Assembly: GCF_015832195.1 (NCBI RefSeq)
Contig: NC_052028.1
Span: 12,505,501-12,569,500, forward strand
Direction of reading: 5' to 3'
Length of the DNA: 64,000 nt
From: Motacilla alba alba
Lineage: Eukaryota; Chordata; Aves; Passeriformes; Motacillidae
A program made the position numbers and the translations under genes. The notes beneath the pieces are model-generated. The model saw nothing but the letters and a program-made list of their open reading frames with translations. It was not told the DNA's origin and did no database searches. This document shows positions 34,801 through 47,100 of the stretch, piece by piece (the stretch's first letter is position 1; each line of letters starts with the position of its first letter).

Positions 34801-37800
34801 GAATCCACTGGTACTAGGTGTCTGGTGAAAAATAGTTGAACAGTATTTTAGATGTATTAAATATTTCCAGGGCTTAGTCACTTCCCAGTCACTAAAACAC
34901 AGGTAATTTTTCAGCTGGTAATAAAATAAATAATGCTGGTCCTGGAGATAATAGCTACTGTGTGCAATAAAGAGTAGATACAACTACTTTCTAGAAGAGT
35001 TTCTTGAAGATATTTCAAAAATGCAGAAAATATTTCTTTCTAGCACTCTAATGTCAGGAGCTGAGGCTGCTGTAGATGCAGCTGATGGGGTCCATTGCTG
35101 TTGGACTAGACAGAAATGTTAAGTTTTTTGTAAAGCACTGAACTGTTGGCATTATCAAGTGGTCTTAGATCTGTGCAACCAAGCTCTGGAATAGATTTTT
35201 CTTTTGGTAGCTTCTGGCAGGCTGGCAAGGAGAGCCTAGTTCTCTTCTGAGCTATTACTTTCTCCTCTGGCAATGTTGCCTCTTCCAACTCCATATTTCT
35301 TCTACTCTTTCTTTAAGTTTCAACTACATCAGAAAATGAAAAAATTCATCACAATGGCTAAGGATAACCTAACAGAGCACTTGGCTCCTTGGGGAAGGAG
35401 AAAAGAGAGAAACTATTTGTTTCCCATTTTGTTTTTGCAAGGACTTTAGAATCAGAAGTCTGACCTTCTCCACAACACTGAAAAAGCCTTTGTTCCTTTC
35501 TTCTCATCTTTCTTTGAACTGTTAAAATATCCCTGTTGCTGTGTTTAAAAAGGACTGGGGTGTGTGGGGGTGGGGAGGCAATACCTTCCACAGAGCTGAT
35601 TCTGTCCCTTTTTAGCTGCAGACCTCTCCCTGATGAGTTGCCAGTGACAGTTGCTAGAACAGCTTCAGCCTTTGCCTTGCAGATGATGGAGCCCCTCAGT
35701 TTGAGCATAACTTGGGGAAAAGATCATGGAACTCTGGTGACAGTGTGGGATCATGGCAGGAGTTATAACCTCCTGTTTCTGAAGATTTCTCCATTCTCTG
35801 TGCAGAAATGTGTCACCAGTTTGTGCAATTTCCTCATTCACCCACAAGTTCTGCAGCTCTCAAATGCTCCTTCCCTGCTTCTCATCTGGGTCAGTGCTGG
35901 TTGCCTTGGGAGTCTCTGTGCCAGCTGAGCAGGTGGGGAGGAGGGGGTGTCCCACCAAATAATAAACAGAGTTTGTGTCTAAAATCACAAGACTTGAACC
36001 CAGCCCTGGACAAAGTGTTGTATGACAGCTGTTGTATCCTTGTGCTGCAGAGCTGTACAGCTGGCATTGCTGCTTCAGAGCCCAGCTGTGTCTCTGTTAT
36101 TAACATGAATATAATATAGTCACACCTTGATACTTTCTCTGGGGGGAGCATTGCCATTTGCCTCTCACTACAAATAATTATAATCAATTACATATTTGCT
36201 GAATTTTTCAAATTAATCTTCAGCAAATATAACTGCACACTTTATCCAAAGCCCATTACCATCAGTGGAAGGATTCCTGCTGGATTTGGCAGGTTCTGAA
36301 TAATACTGTGAGAAAGAATTAATGAAAAAGGTTTCTCTCTCAGAGACCTGACCTTCTGCAATAATTACTTCATGAAACAGAATTCAGTATAGGGTATAAG
36401 TTTTTGTCAGACCTGCATGAAGAACTTCACTCATTACCCACTGTATTTGCACTGTGTGATGCACAGTGACTACATCTCTAAACTTGGAAAGCAAAAAAAT
36501 AGTCTGAACTATGGCTGTAGGCACTGCAGAAACAGCTTCAAAAATATCTCGTGACATAACAGTGATGGACCCATGCAGCCTGGTGAAAACTGGGCCAAGG
36601 TCTCATGCACTCGTTGGTGAATCACCAGCTTTAGGATGTGATGTTTCCAATCTACATTTGCCCTAGACTAGAGCAAGGAAAACACTTTCTACTTTTCCAG
36701 CTGGGCTCAAGCTGGAAGTCAAAATGTCAGTGTGAGAACATGGTGAACATGAATTAGGCATGAGTGCAAGGCAGACACCAGTGTGGGGCCATGGCTGTGA
36801 GCACAGGAGGTGAACTCAGCAAGCAGGGTGGTTTCCCCAACTTAATGCAGAAGGCTTTTTGTTGTTGTTGTTGTTTTTTGGTATAGCAAGATCTAGGCTA
36901 TTAAAGGGAAGTTTAGTGTATTGACAGAGCGAAATCATCCCAAGAGCTCTTAGGATGAAGGCTCAGTGTGTGCCAAACTGTTTCTGCTTGGAGCTCTTTC
37001 CTGTTCTGTGCATGCTGGTGTCACACCACATCAATAAGCACTTCTGGCCATTCTGCAGCTGCTCAGGAAAAAAGCATGTGGAGAGAGGCAAAGTTATGCT
37101 GTGGATTAGAAACTGGAATCAATACTAGGGTCAGGGGAGGATTTTAATGGTGAGATTTTAAAACTATTTAGCAATAGTGTGGAAAGGAGCCTAGGGATGA
37201 AGTGACAACATCTGCAGAGTGTATAAAGAAACACTGCAAACTGAATCAGCTTTCCATCAGGGTAGCTAGAGCCACCCCAGACCAGCTGAGCTAAATGAAC
37301 CAGCCATCTCCAGGCTGGAACAGGCTCATAGCTGCCTTAGTGTGGAGATGCTGCAGGACCAGGCAGCAAACAGAAATAACTGAAATGGAATTAGGACTTT
37401 GTAGGAGGAAAAAAGGGTGAGGAGGCAGGAGGGAGACAGACAGAGGCAGGAGTTTGAAGGAAATTGTCCTGGATTCACTTAGGGCTCTGTTTTGTTTGTC
37501 ATAACATGTGAAATACATCTTGAAGATCTCTTTGTGAGAAAACAATTTACTGCAAATCCAGTTGCAGGCTGTTGTGGCCTTTTCCCCGCTCCATCCACTG
37601 TTCCATATGGCTGTGATTAATAATGGCCACAAATTATTATACTGATTATCACAGGAATGGAGTCAGGACCTTTAATGAAAGCGAATCAGCTTTTAATTGA
37701 GACCTGCTAAGATGGGGCAATACAGTTTATATAGGTATGATCTGTAGCAAATGATTCCACAGACATTTGCAGGCATTCCACAGACATTTTAGAATTAATT

Positions 37801-38285
37801 TTGTAACAGATGCAAAGGCCAAAACTGTGCATGTAAACTGGAGACAAGTTGGCTCAGAGCATCTGGTACAGTTTTGCTTCATGCTCTAGGCTGGATCTCA
37901 CCTTTGCCTAACCTGCTCCTGTCTCCCACCAGCAGCTGTCCACAGGCATATTTGTACAAGTGCAGCCTCTTGCCAGTGCATGTCATGGAGTTTTGACATC
38001 TGCCTGAAATCCTGGAGCTGGCTGCTTGGGGTTTTAGGATCTGAGTTAATTTCATGCTTGTGCTCAAGGATGAAATAACCAAATTTCTGCTAAAGCTTTA
38101 AAACCAGGGTGTGACAGGCCAGTCTCCTGCAGATCCTGTTTTTCCCCCTGTGCCTATTTCTGGAAGGTGGTCAATGTGCTGTGGTGCCCTGTGTCTCACT
38201 ACAGATGGCTGGTGGTGCTGGCTGCTGCAAACAGCACCAGGGCTCTGCTGGGCTCAGCACAGATGGGCACAGAGCCCTGGGAGCT
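31827..38285. other. Non-coding stretch, no feature recognised
   Basis: Unique-looking DNA. The longest frames (130 codons at 35536-35928 +, 119 codons at 34057-34416 +, 116 codons at 35358-35708 minus) overlap each other on opposite strands and have no domain. A (GTT)5 run with a T-run is at 36861-36880. A segment near 33766-33850 faintly recalls an old CR1 end but is not convincing. Confidence 0.5.
37754..37789 (+). repeat. Short direct repeat, 21-bp spacing
   Basis: ATTCCACAGACATTT occurs at 37754-37768 and 37775-37789 with only 'gcaggc' between. This is a local tandem duplication. Confidence 0.95.
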
Positions 38286-38303
38286 CCCTGCCCACCCAGC
38301 CCC
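38286..38303 (-). other. G-quadruplex motif, minus strand
   Basis: On the + strand: CCC-N2-CCC-N1-CCC-N2-CCCC. The loops of one and two bases predict a very stable quadruplex on the minus strand. The surrounding 150 bp is rich in G and C. Confidence 0.8.
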
Positions 38304-40849
38304 ACTTGTGCCTGCTGCTGAAGCATCCCCAGCTCCTACCAGCTCAGCAAGGAGGACTCTAATGAACTCCAGAAATTGAAAACACACTTAACACAGGCTC
38401 ATTCCCACTCCCTTGCCTGCAGTGGAATGCAGTCCATGTACTGTCAGTAACAAAACCTATCAAAGATTTAATGTTTGGATAAATAGTGAAAACTTCCTTC
38501 GCTGCCTGATCAACTTGTGGAAAGTCTGACTCCTCCAGACAAGCCTTTCATTTTGCAAGCAATAATAAAGTGAGATTTGTACTATTTTTCAGGCACATTA
38601 GGAAGCCCCTTGCAGGTCAGAGCTATCAGATTTCCACAGTATCTTTAATGTAATTTTCACAAGGCTTCTTGGAAGCGTGTTGCTATTAACTTCTTTTCAC
38701 AGATGAACTGAGGCAAATGGAGTGAAGCCTAGAAAACTCTTCCTGTCCAGAGGTTTAACATCCCTTTCCCCCATCCCTAAAGAGCTGTTCCAATATTAAA
38801 TTAGTTCTCTATGTAGGAGTTATATTGAGGTGCAATCATCATCATATAAAGTATAGCCTTCTTTTTTGGAGTGAAAGGGAACAGATAATTTCACACCTAG
38901 AAAGATTTCCATTTGGTATTGAGTTTTGCTTCAAATTTGCATTTACCAGTGATGGGAACAAGCACCTTGTCCAATACTAATTTTTAGCAATACTCCTGTG
39001 CCCTTACTCCATCCCTGGAGATCCTGAGCATGTTTGAATCCTCATGCACAGGTGAGTGCAGAACTCCCAGCTAGATGGTGTTGCTTACAATTCTGAGTAG
39101 TTTTTGTGATCCAGTCTTGGTTCTTAAACTTGCTGCAAGTCCAGCAGGAAATCTCAGGAGGAGCTGGATTTATGGGTTGCTGCTGAGGAGATCCAGCCCA
39201 TGCAAAGTGGCTGAGATTTTATTACAGTCACAATATCAGACAAGAATTTACCTGCTGCAGAACTGTTTCTGAATTCCAGGTTTTCTTTAAGGAAAAGCAG
39301 CAACACTTTTCCTTGATTGTGAATATTAGAGGGCTGTTAAAATAAATATGTTAAAGGGAACATGAAAATCTGAATAGAGTGCAGAGATTAACGTAGCATC
39401 ATTTATTTATGTCAGAAGAAATAGCACTAAGAGATAAGACCTTTTATTTAATACAAAACAAGGTTGGTAGGTGCATCTAAACATTAAATCTATTACTTGA
39501 TTGATGACAAATGTGCTGTTCACTGTACATCTTGCAGACCTGCTGCTGTGGATATCAGCAGTTTTGTCCTCTTCTACTGTCAAAATAGAACTTCCCCCAA
39601 ACAACTGAGAATAAATGTATACTATTGAATGGCTTTGTTCTTGCAGAGAGTCATTGCCTAAGAATTTATCTTTAGACCACTGATTATAGCCCTATAAGAC
39701 GTACAAGGTTTTGGCTCAACAAGCACTCCACTTGTTCTGGTGCAGATAAAAATAAATTGAGTTGAGAAAAATGGCTGTAGGTATGACCCAATTATTTTAA
39801 TCAATTAGAAACGTGGAGTGGGAAGGGCAGGCAGTGCTTCTGGAGCATTGTGGATTCAGATCTGGTATGTTTGAAAGCCAGCCTGTTTTTTCCACCATAT
39901 CACTTGGTTTATTAAAAGGTGTTACTGCACCCCAGCAGTTCTACCTCCCTCATCCTTAGGCTGTAATAACAGCATACACTTTCAACATTTATATTACTAA
40001 AGAGCATTCAGCATGCAGAGAGCAGAAAATAAGATATCACTGAATAAATTGAATCTGCTATCAGAAATAAGGCTGGGCTATTGATGGATTTTTAAGTATG
40101 GTCCGTTGATTAAATGTCCCTATTTTTTAAATTTGTGTGAGAGACTACTACAGATTTTCCCATCTGCTGTAACTGTCACAGAACACAGTGACAGGAACAC
40201 AGGGAGCAGTTCAGTGAATTTTGTTGTTTTGCTTCTGGTAATGGCATCTACCTGACACAATTGCTCTTGGCCCATTTCTGTTTAGGGGCGTTTATTGCCA
40301 TCAACTGTTTCAAATGCAGGACAAAATGGAATCTGCCTCTATGAATAAAAGAATTTTCTGCTCTGCACTGCAGAAGTGACACTTATATTAGCTGCACTTA
40401 ATATCTGTTGATGGGATTAAAATGTGTCTTTATGAATAAAGTTTCCTGCTTAGGCAATGAAATGCTGTGTAAGTGACAGCATCACCAAGTGCAGAAGGCA
40501 AGGGATTGGGTTTGCTTGGTCTTTGGTTTAGCAGGAAGAATGCACTGATTTGAGTTCTTTTCACAAGGCAGAAGCTGCATTGTTTTAGTTTGGGTGTTCC
40601 AGTTGCAGTAGCAATTTCTACAGCTGCACATATGTAAAGTGCATATACTGGGTTTATTATTTGGCTACCTAACAATATTTTCTGTATATAAAGGCAGGAA
40701 AAAAAGTGCCTTCCTTGATAGTCAAAAATTTTTTCCTTATTCCTGAATCCATATTAAATAAAGCAATTTTCTGGCATGTACTAAGTCATGGGGATTGCTA
40801 TGTCCAGGTGCAGATTTTTATTGAGCATATCAGCTAGGGAGAGTATTTA
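38304..40849. other. Non-coding stretch with one weak exon-like segment
   Basis: A segment at 38988-39051 has a strong donor (ACAG followed by GTGAGT) and an AG after 'actaattttt'. It is open in one frame (QYSCALTPSLEILSMFESS...). The acceptor is poor, because the branch-like TACTAAT sits only a few bases from the AG. AT-rich DNA follows from about 39300 to 40850. No other feature seen. Confidence 0.35.
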
Positions 40850-41110
40850 GATATCAAATGCAATAACAACTTATTATAATCAAGGCTGTCTGGGGCCTTA
40901 GCACTGAGGTCTGAGTTATGCATAAATCAGAGGAGGAGCAAAATTGTATAACTTAATTCTTTGTGATATTTCCCATGTGTTGTGAGTAATATGATGCAAA
41001 AGGGAGGTCATGCTGCCTGGCTGGCTGTGATTTATGCAAAGAGATTAAACATGGTGATCGTGTCAGGAGTGCAATGCCATCACAACAATGACTTTTGCCA
41101 TATGCTCTAA
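40850..41110. promoter_or_regulatory. Candidate enhancer-like block with POU and SOX motifs
   Basis: Within 260 bp are TTATGCATAAAT, TTTATGCAAAGAGATTAAA (a POU octamer-type site) and ACAATGACTTTTG (a SOX-type core). The block also has TAAT cores and few CpG. This composition is typical of conserved developmental enhancers in vertebrates, but conservation cannot be judged from one sequence. Confidence 0.25.
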
Positions 41111-44100
41111 TTTCCTACCCACTGTCACCCTTCTACACCTGCAGCAGTCAGTGCACCTGTGAACATCTCTCTGCTGTACCTGTACAACAGAACTGTGAAT
41201 ACAGGCTTCACATTGAGATTTCACACTTCTGTTTTGACCACTGCAAGTATATTCAAACAAGCTTACCTTTTAAAACAAACAAACAAAAAACAAACCCTGA
41301 AGATTTTGAGTAAGAGCTGAAAAAAATAAACCACCAAAGTCACAAGTATTATTTGGATCAGCTTGGATAAGAATTTCAATAGGAGCTAAGTGCTTATGGT
41401 GCTCTTCAAATGTGTAAAGGCTTAGTCAGCAACATGGTAAAAAGTAAGCTCTGATTTTTTTTTTCCACTCCATCTCAAAAATACCTTTATTAAGAAGCAT
41501 GGAAAAGATTTTTTTTTTTTTTGCAAACATAAGTGATTCTGTTTTGATTTTTAAGTATTTTTCAATAATATAGCTGTGCCAGGTGAGCTTGGATCTGCTG
41601 CTTTAGCACCTTTCCTTGAGTAATTTATTGCCCCTGTCCCCATCCAGGTTATGACAATCCAGACTCAGTTTGTCACTATTTCTCCCTGTGCCTGTCTCAG
41701 CCTGGTTAGACAAAGCCCAAGTCATTTAAGGCTTCTGCAGGCTTGTGGGAGCAGATTAAAATGAGATGTTGGAGGCTGTTACCACCCTGATCCATTTGCC
41801 CCCTTCCCCTCCAGATGCTGCTGCCCCAGCGATGAACGAGCACCTCGTGAATCAGCTCCAGAGCTGCTGCACTGCTCAGGCTGGGGCACTAAAATAAAAC
41901 TGAGGAGCCAGTTTTAACCTCACCCATCGCAGTGGGACAATGTCAGCTCTGACTGCAGGGTTGCAAGCTGGTATTTCACAAAACTTCCAAATTCAATTGC
42001 AAACCAAAATCTCCAGGATTATTTTAAAAACCCCAAATAAACCACAAAAAAATTTTTGTTCAGCTTCATGACACATCACCCTCTGCTCTCTTTTTAAAAG
42101 CAGTGCATAAATATCTGTTATTCTGTGAGTTCCCTTTCCCTGCTGTTCCAGACAGACTCTGAGTACTGATGCTGTGTTTATTCAGGACAACAAAATATGT
42201 TCTCTAGTGAATAACAAATTGACTTCTTGCCTTGTTCTTTTAGAGCACTATGAATTTTGTTTGAAAGGGGAACAGTTTTCTCTTCAGTGTTCCTGCTGCA
42301 GCAATTTGCTGTCACTTCGTGGGACTGAAGGGTAGTGAAAATGTCTTTTTAACAGACAGTACAATAATTAACACCACCAAAAGAAAATTAACTAGCACAG
42401 CAAGGCAGCACAAAGTGAGCTGATGGGGGGAATTTTTTGAAGTTGCTTAAAGAGCTGTAGTGCATCCATCCTCCTGTCAGAAGTGACACAAGAACAGCCT
42501 TTAACAAATGTTATCAGTCAGCTGTTACCCTTCAAAAAAACCTCAACTAAGTGCTTATCAAAGCACTCTAAATTTTATGCAGCTCCCCAGATGCTTTCTT
42601 TGCAGGATTCCTGGGAGCATGAGCTGTGAATAGAGATGTCTACAGTGTCCACCTCTCCTAACAGGAGAACTGCTTCCTAATTTTCTGTCCTGAAAAGCAA
42701 AAATTCCCCAAACCCAGAGAGATTTTGAGGCCCCAGGCTCTGTGTAAGCCTGGTGTGGTGCTGCCAGCAGAGCAGGGACAGCCAGGCAGGTCTGTCACCT
42801 CTTCTGGTTATTAACATGCCTCCACAGCCTGGGACAGCTGCTTCCAAGCAATGGCAAGAAACTTGCTTTTTAATTAATATCTTTGGTTACTAAACCTTCT
42901 CAAACTTCCTACAGATGGATCATCCAGGGGCAGCTTAAGTATTCTTTAAAGCTCCTATTTTTGTTTAATAACTGGAATTCCCTGGAATGAAGGAAATACT
43001 ACAGGATTGCTTTTATTGGTTAATAAGACTTCTCCTTTTAGCTCCAAACTCTCCCAAATTTGCCCCAGAGATGCACTAACCTGCCTGCCAACTTGCTTTG
43101 TAGCAAAAGTGCTGCCTGTGCCAGATGTTCAGAGCTCCTGAGTCAGAATTCCAGAGACAGTGAGATTGCTTTAAACACACATTACTAACACCTAATCTTT
43201 GGACTTCTGAGCTCTAAAGTTCAATAGAGCCATGTCTTTTTGACACCCCTCCCCAATTATAGGACTCAAAAATGCAGATTTGTTTTTATGAGCAGGTGCT
43301 GAGACTGCATTTGAGGTTCTGCATGAACTTTTAAGATGGAGCATTGAAGGGAAAGCTTAGGTGTCATGAACATGGTGATGGGATTTAGATTTGACATGTA
43401 CAGAAACACAAATTGTAACAGGGCAAGAGAGATCAGTGTCCAGGGTTTGGTAAATTTAAAGCCTGTAATAAGCACAATGTGGGGAAATGGGCTTGAATCA
43501 GACATTTGCAACACTTGTGCCTGACATTAAGGATTACAGAGACACAAATAGGACAAGTATCAGCTCTCCAACTCTCAGCCTAGTCCCACTGAATATCTGA
43601 GTCTTTAGGCTTCTCTTTGCTCAGATAGAAAAGCTGGACTGTTGCTGAAATTTCCACTAATCCTGACAAGATGCTTCCTATCTATAGGTGAACATTTCAT
43701 TTGGCTAAAACAACAGGATAAAAAATTGTGATTGCAGTCCTGCTCCTCCCCAGAGAATTGTAAGCTAAATAGAAACTATTATGAAGAGATGCAAGAATGT
43801 ATGTGAGGAAAGCATCACCTGTGAGATAAAGCAGCACAGCCTCTCCTGCTCCCCATAACATTCTGCCATGAAAGGGTGGCTTCACAAAAACTCCCTACAA
43901 TCCCTGGAAAAGTCTCTGTACTTCCCAATCAAGTTCTGCTGTTGGAGGTTGCCAATGTTCCCTCAAGGAGGATGGTGATGGCCTTCAGGGAGCCTTGCAT
44001 CCCTTGGAACAGGTCCTGGAAAGTGCTCCAGTGAAGGATGGCTTTTGCTCATGTTCCCCAGCATCATATTTTTCCCAGCAGGAGGAATGTTCAGTCATTT

Positions 44101-47100
44101 ATAGAAAGCCACGCTTCTCTCTTGGCTGCTGCCTTTCAAAGGGGTGAGTGAGAGTATCCAAAAAGAGGGGAAAGATATTCTGAGCAGGCTCCCTCCATGT
44201 CGCACCTGCCTGAGTACTGCTCGTGCTGCTGTTACCACAAATGTGCATTGTTTTCAGCCTGTGGTCTGTTATGTTCTCAGCACCTCAGTGATGCATATAA
44301 ATTTAGCTCCTGTGTCGTGTCTGAAGTCACAAGAATAAAACCTCACCATCAATTATGGCTTAATTCTGGGGAGGTTTAGAATTTCTGCCTGTAGCTGTGT
44401 TAGCACCAGTTTCTTCAGGCTGGAAGCATTGATGAACCAGAGTATGATGGATGTAGCCTGGGAGAATTTATTCCAGGTTAGCAAAAAAGGGGAGTGAGTG
44501 CCACATAGGTGAGTTATTTTCACGTCTTGTTTACACTGATTTGGATAGGCACAGATGGAAAAGGCTCTGGCTGGGCCTGCCAGGTTCATTCCAGTGCAAA
44601 GGGGGAGGAAGAGAGGAGCTGGGTCATTCCTGTTAGGAGATGCTGTGCAGACACAGTTTGCTTGTCCAAGCAGGGCAGTAAAAGAAGGGAAGGAACCAAA
44701 GTGTGCTGGGTGTGATTTGAAGCCAGCAGAGGCTATGGGAACAACTTGCTTACCATTCCCCATGTGAGTGTGGGAGATCAGAGTAGAGATTTAGTCCCCC
44801 CTCACAGCCCCCATTGCAGAATAAGCTGCCCCAAAAAATGGGACTTGTCAAGAGAACAACTTCCCCTGGCAAGGGAGCAGTGAGGACAGGCAAGCAGTGT
44901 CTCAGGCATTGCCCTGCTCTGAAGCCAGGCCCAAACCTGCAGTGGGTTTCCTGCTCCTGGAAAAAAGCTCATTTTCTCAACATTCATATACATTTTCAGC
45001 CTCTCCTTGTGTATCTGCACAGGGCAGTATTTAATGGTATGATCCCCCACTGCCTCTGTTTTAGACAAAGAGAGGATAAATACCCTGCCCTGAATGGAAT
45101 AAATCTGTAAATTTGTGAATGTTGCACATGAAGAAGAAATTCTCAAAATTAAGTGTTTCTGCAGTCATGCTGGGAGAACAAGGCAAGATGCTTACACCAT
45201 AAGGGATACACAGATTAATTTACTGGTTTGTAAATCACTCTCATACTGCAGAGTAGCAGCTCTGAAATTTACTTTTTTATATGAACGAATTTCTTTTGTG
45301 TAATGAAGAGATCCCCAAAGGACCAGGAGAAGAGGTGGAGAGTACCAGGGCCAGACTCGTGTCCTGTTTAGACCCAGATGGGGGAGTGGGAAAGGTGCAG
45401 AGAGGCTGTTGGTCCCTGGAACAGGCAGCTGCTGCAGCAGCTCAGGCACAGTGATGTCTGTGGGCCAGGGGTCTGCCTGGCTGTGCCATACCCAACCACT
45501 CTCCTCACGTGCATCCCAGCTCGATGAACTGGCTCTCAAAGACAGTGATGTGGGCTGGGAATGGGGTGTGTGAGCAAATGTGGAGTTGGGCAGCTGAGTC
45601 AATCTCTGAATCAACCCCTGTCCTGTTTCCCAGCCTCCTCAAGTGCTTCCCCTGTGGTCTGAGTACCTTGTCTTGCATATTGCCTCTAATATTTTGCTTC
45701 ATCTGTGGGTATCAAGAGAAGTTCTGTGCAGCTCCCTTTTCTGACTATGAAGACTATTTCCCATTAATCCTAACTGTTGGTTAAGCAGCCTGAGATCCTT
45801 GAGGTTTCCTGCTCAGCTGTGTTTGGCAGGCTGTGTGATAGGCAGCCAGCTGTCAGATGAGCCCTGTGTGTGTGCAAGAGCTCAGCTGTGGGAGCTGCTG
45901 TGTAAGCATCACACCCATGTGCCACCAAAGCAGTTTTGGGACACAAGTGGAGCTGCTGCATGGCAGAGCTATTTGGGCAGCTACTGAGGTGATTCAGCAC
46001 TGTCACTTCTGTGAGCTCTGTGCTTGGCACGGGTGACAGAGCTGGAGTTGGCTCATGGCTGAAAAATGCAAGGTGGGAAGGGGATATTGGGTGTTTTGCT
46101 CAAAGGATGTGCATTGCTCAGGAGAGCTGGCAAGAAAATACTTGAAATGGAGAAGGAAACAGAGCTGACTGAGAGAGCCTAGCAAAAGTTGGGTATAATG
46201 CTGCCCTTCATTTGTGTCTAGAGGTGTCTCTTGCAAGAGAATAAGCTCAGAGCCCTAATTGGAGATCATAGTAACAGACAATATGGTAATATCCAAATGG
46301 AAGTATCAGAATGGGAATAAATCACCCAGAACAGATGACTGAGCTCTTAATGTCCTTCTCTGATTTAGATTGATTCTAACTGCAAACATAAGTCAGTTGA
46401 TTGTATTCAGTCTTATTTGTGATCAATTCTGATTACCAAATTATGACAAATATGAATGAGGTTGTAACTAGCCCAGCAATAAGCTCCATGTTGCTAGGTA
46501 ACAGGACAACATTATTTCAAACAACCCCATCCAGGCAAAGCAACTGAGCTATTGTTGCTTTCTGTTCTTGCTCCCTGTTCTTTAGATTTGCTGTTAAGAG
46601 CCTTTTAAATTTATTCTCCTTAGTATTTGGTTTCCTGGGAGGAAGAGTAAAGGTTTTGTTGAATTTCAAGCAGGCACCTTCTGCATTCTGTGCACTTGAG
46701 AAAGGTTTTTGTCTCAGTGCTGTGAAGTGATGCACTCCTGGATGCTGAAATTGCTGCAGAGCAGCTCTGGTGCCATCCAGTTCTCTGCTCACACCCTGCA
46801 GCTCTGCTCTGCCCTCACTGCTGCCCTGGTGCTGCTGGAATGGAAGTGGTGGCTCTTTGTCTGACCCAGTTTGGGTTTCATGTGGGTCCCAAGGGCTGCT
46901 GCTGATCCTGGACAGCACCATCCCAGCACTGGGGAAGCTGGCCAAGATCAGGTGCAACTCAAAAACTGCTGCCAATTCTGTAAAGCCTTAGCAGGAACCA
47001 GCTTGGCAAGAGGCTCCTGCTCAGTGCTGAGCCACAACTTTTATGTGATGGGCAAAATAAAAGTGATGGTGGCCAGAGCAAGTAGATTGGCAGAGCAAAT

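Noticed and set aside
35557..35579. G-rich string considered as a quadruplex
   Set aside because: Three long G-runs and a two-G end, so incomplete.
35358..36187. Overlapping open frames of 98-130 codons on both strands
   Set aside because: Opposite-strand frames of similar length over the same DNA argue against real coding on either.
43920..44050. Possible repeat-derived segment
   Set aside because: No terminal motifs and no recognised family.
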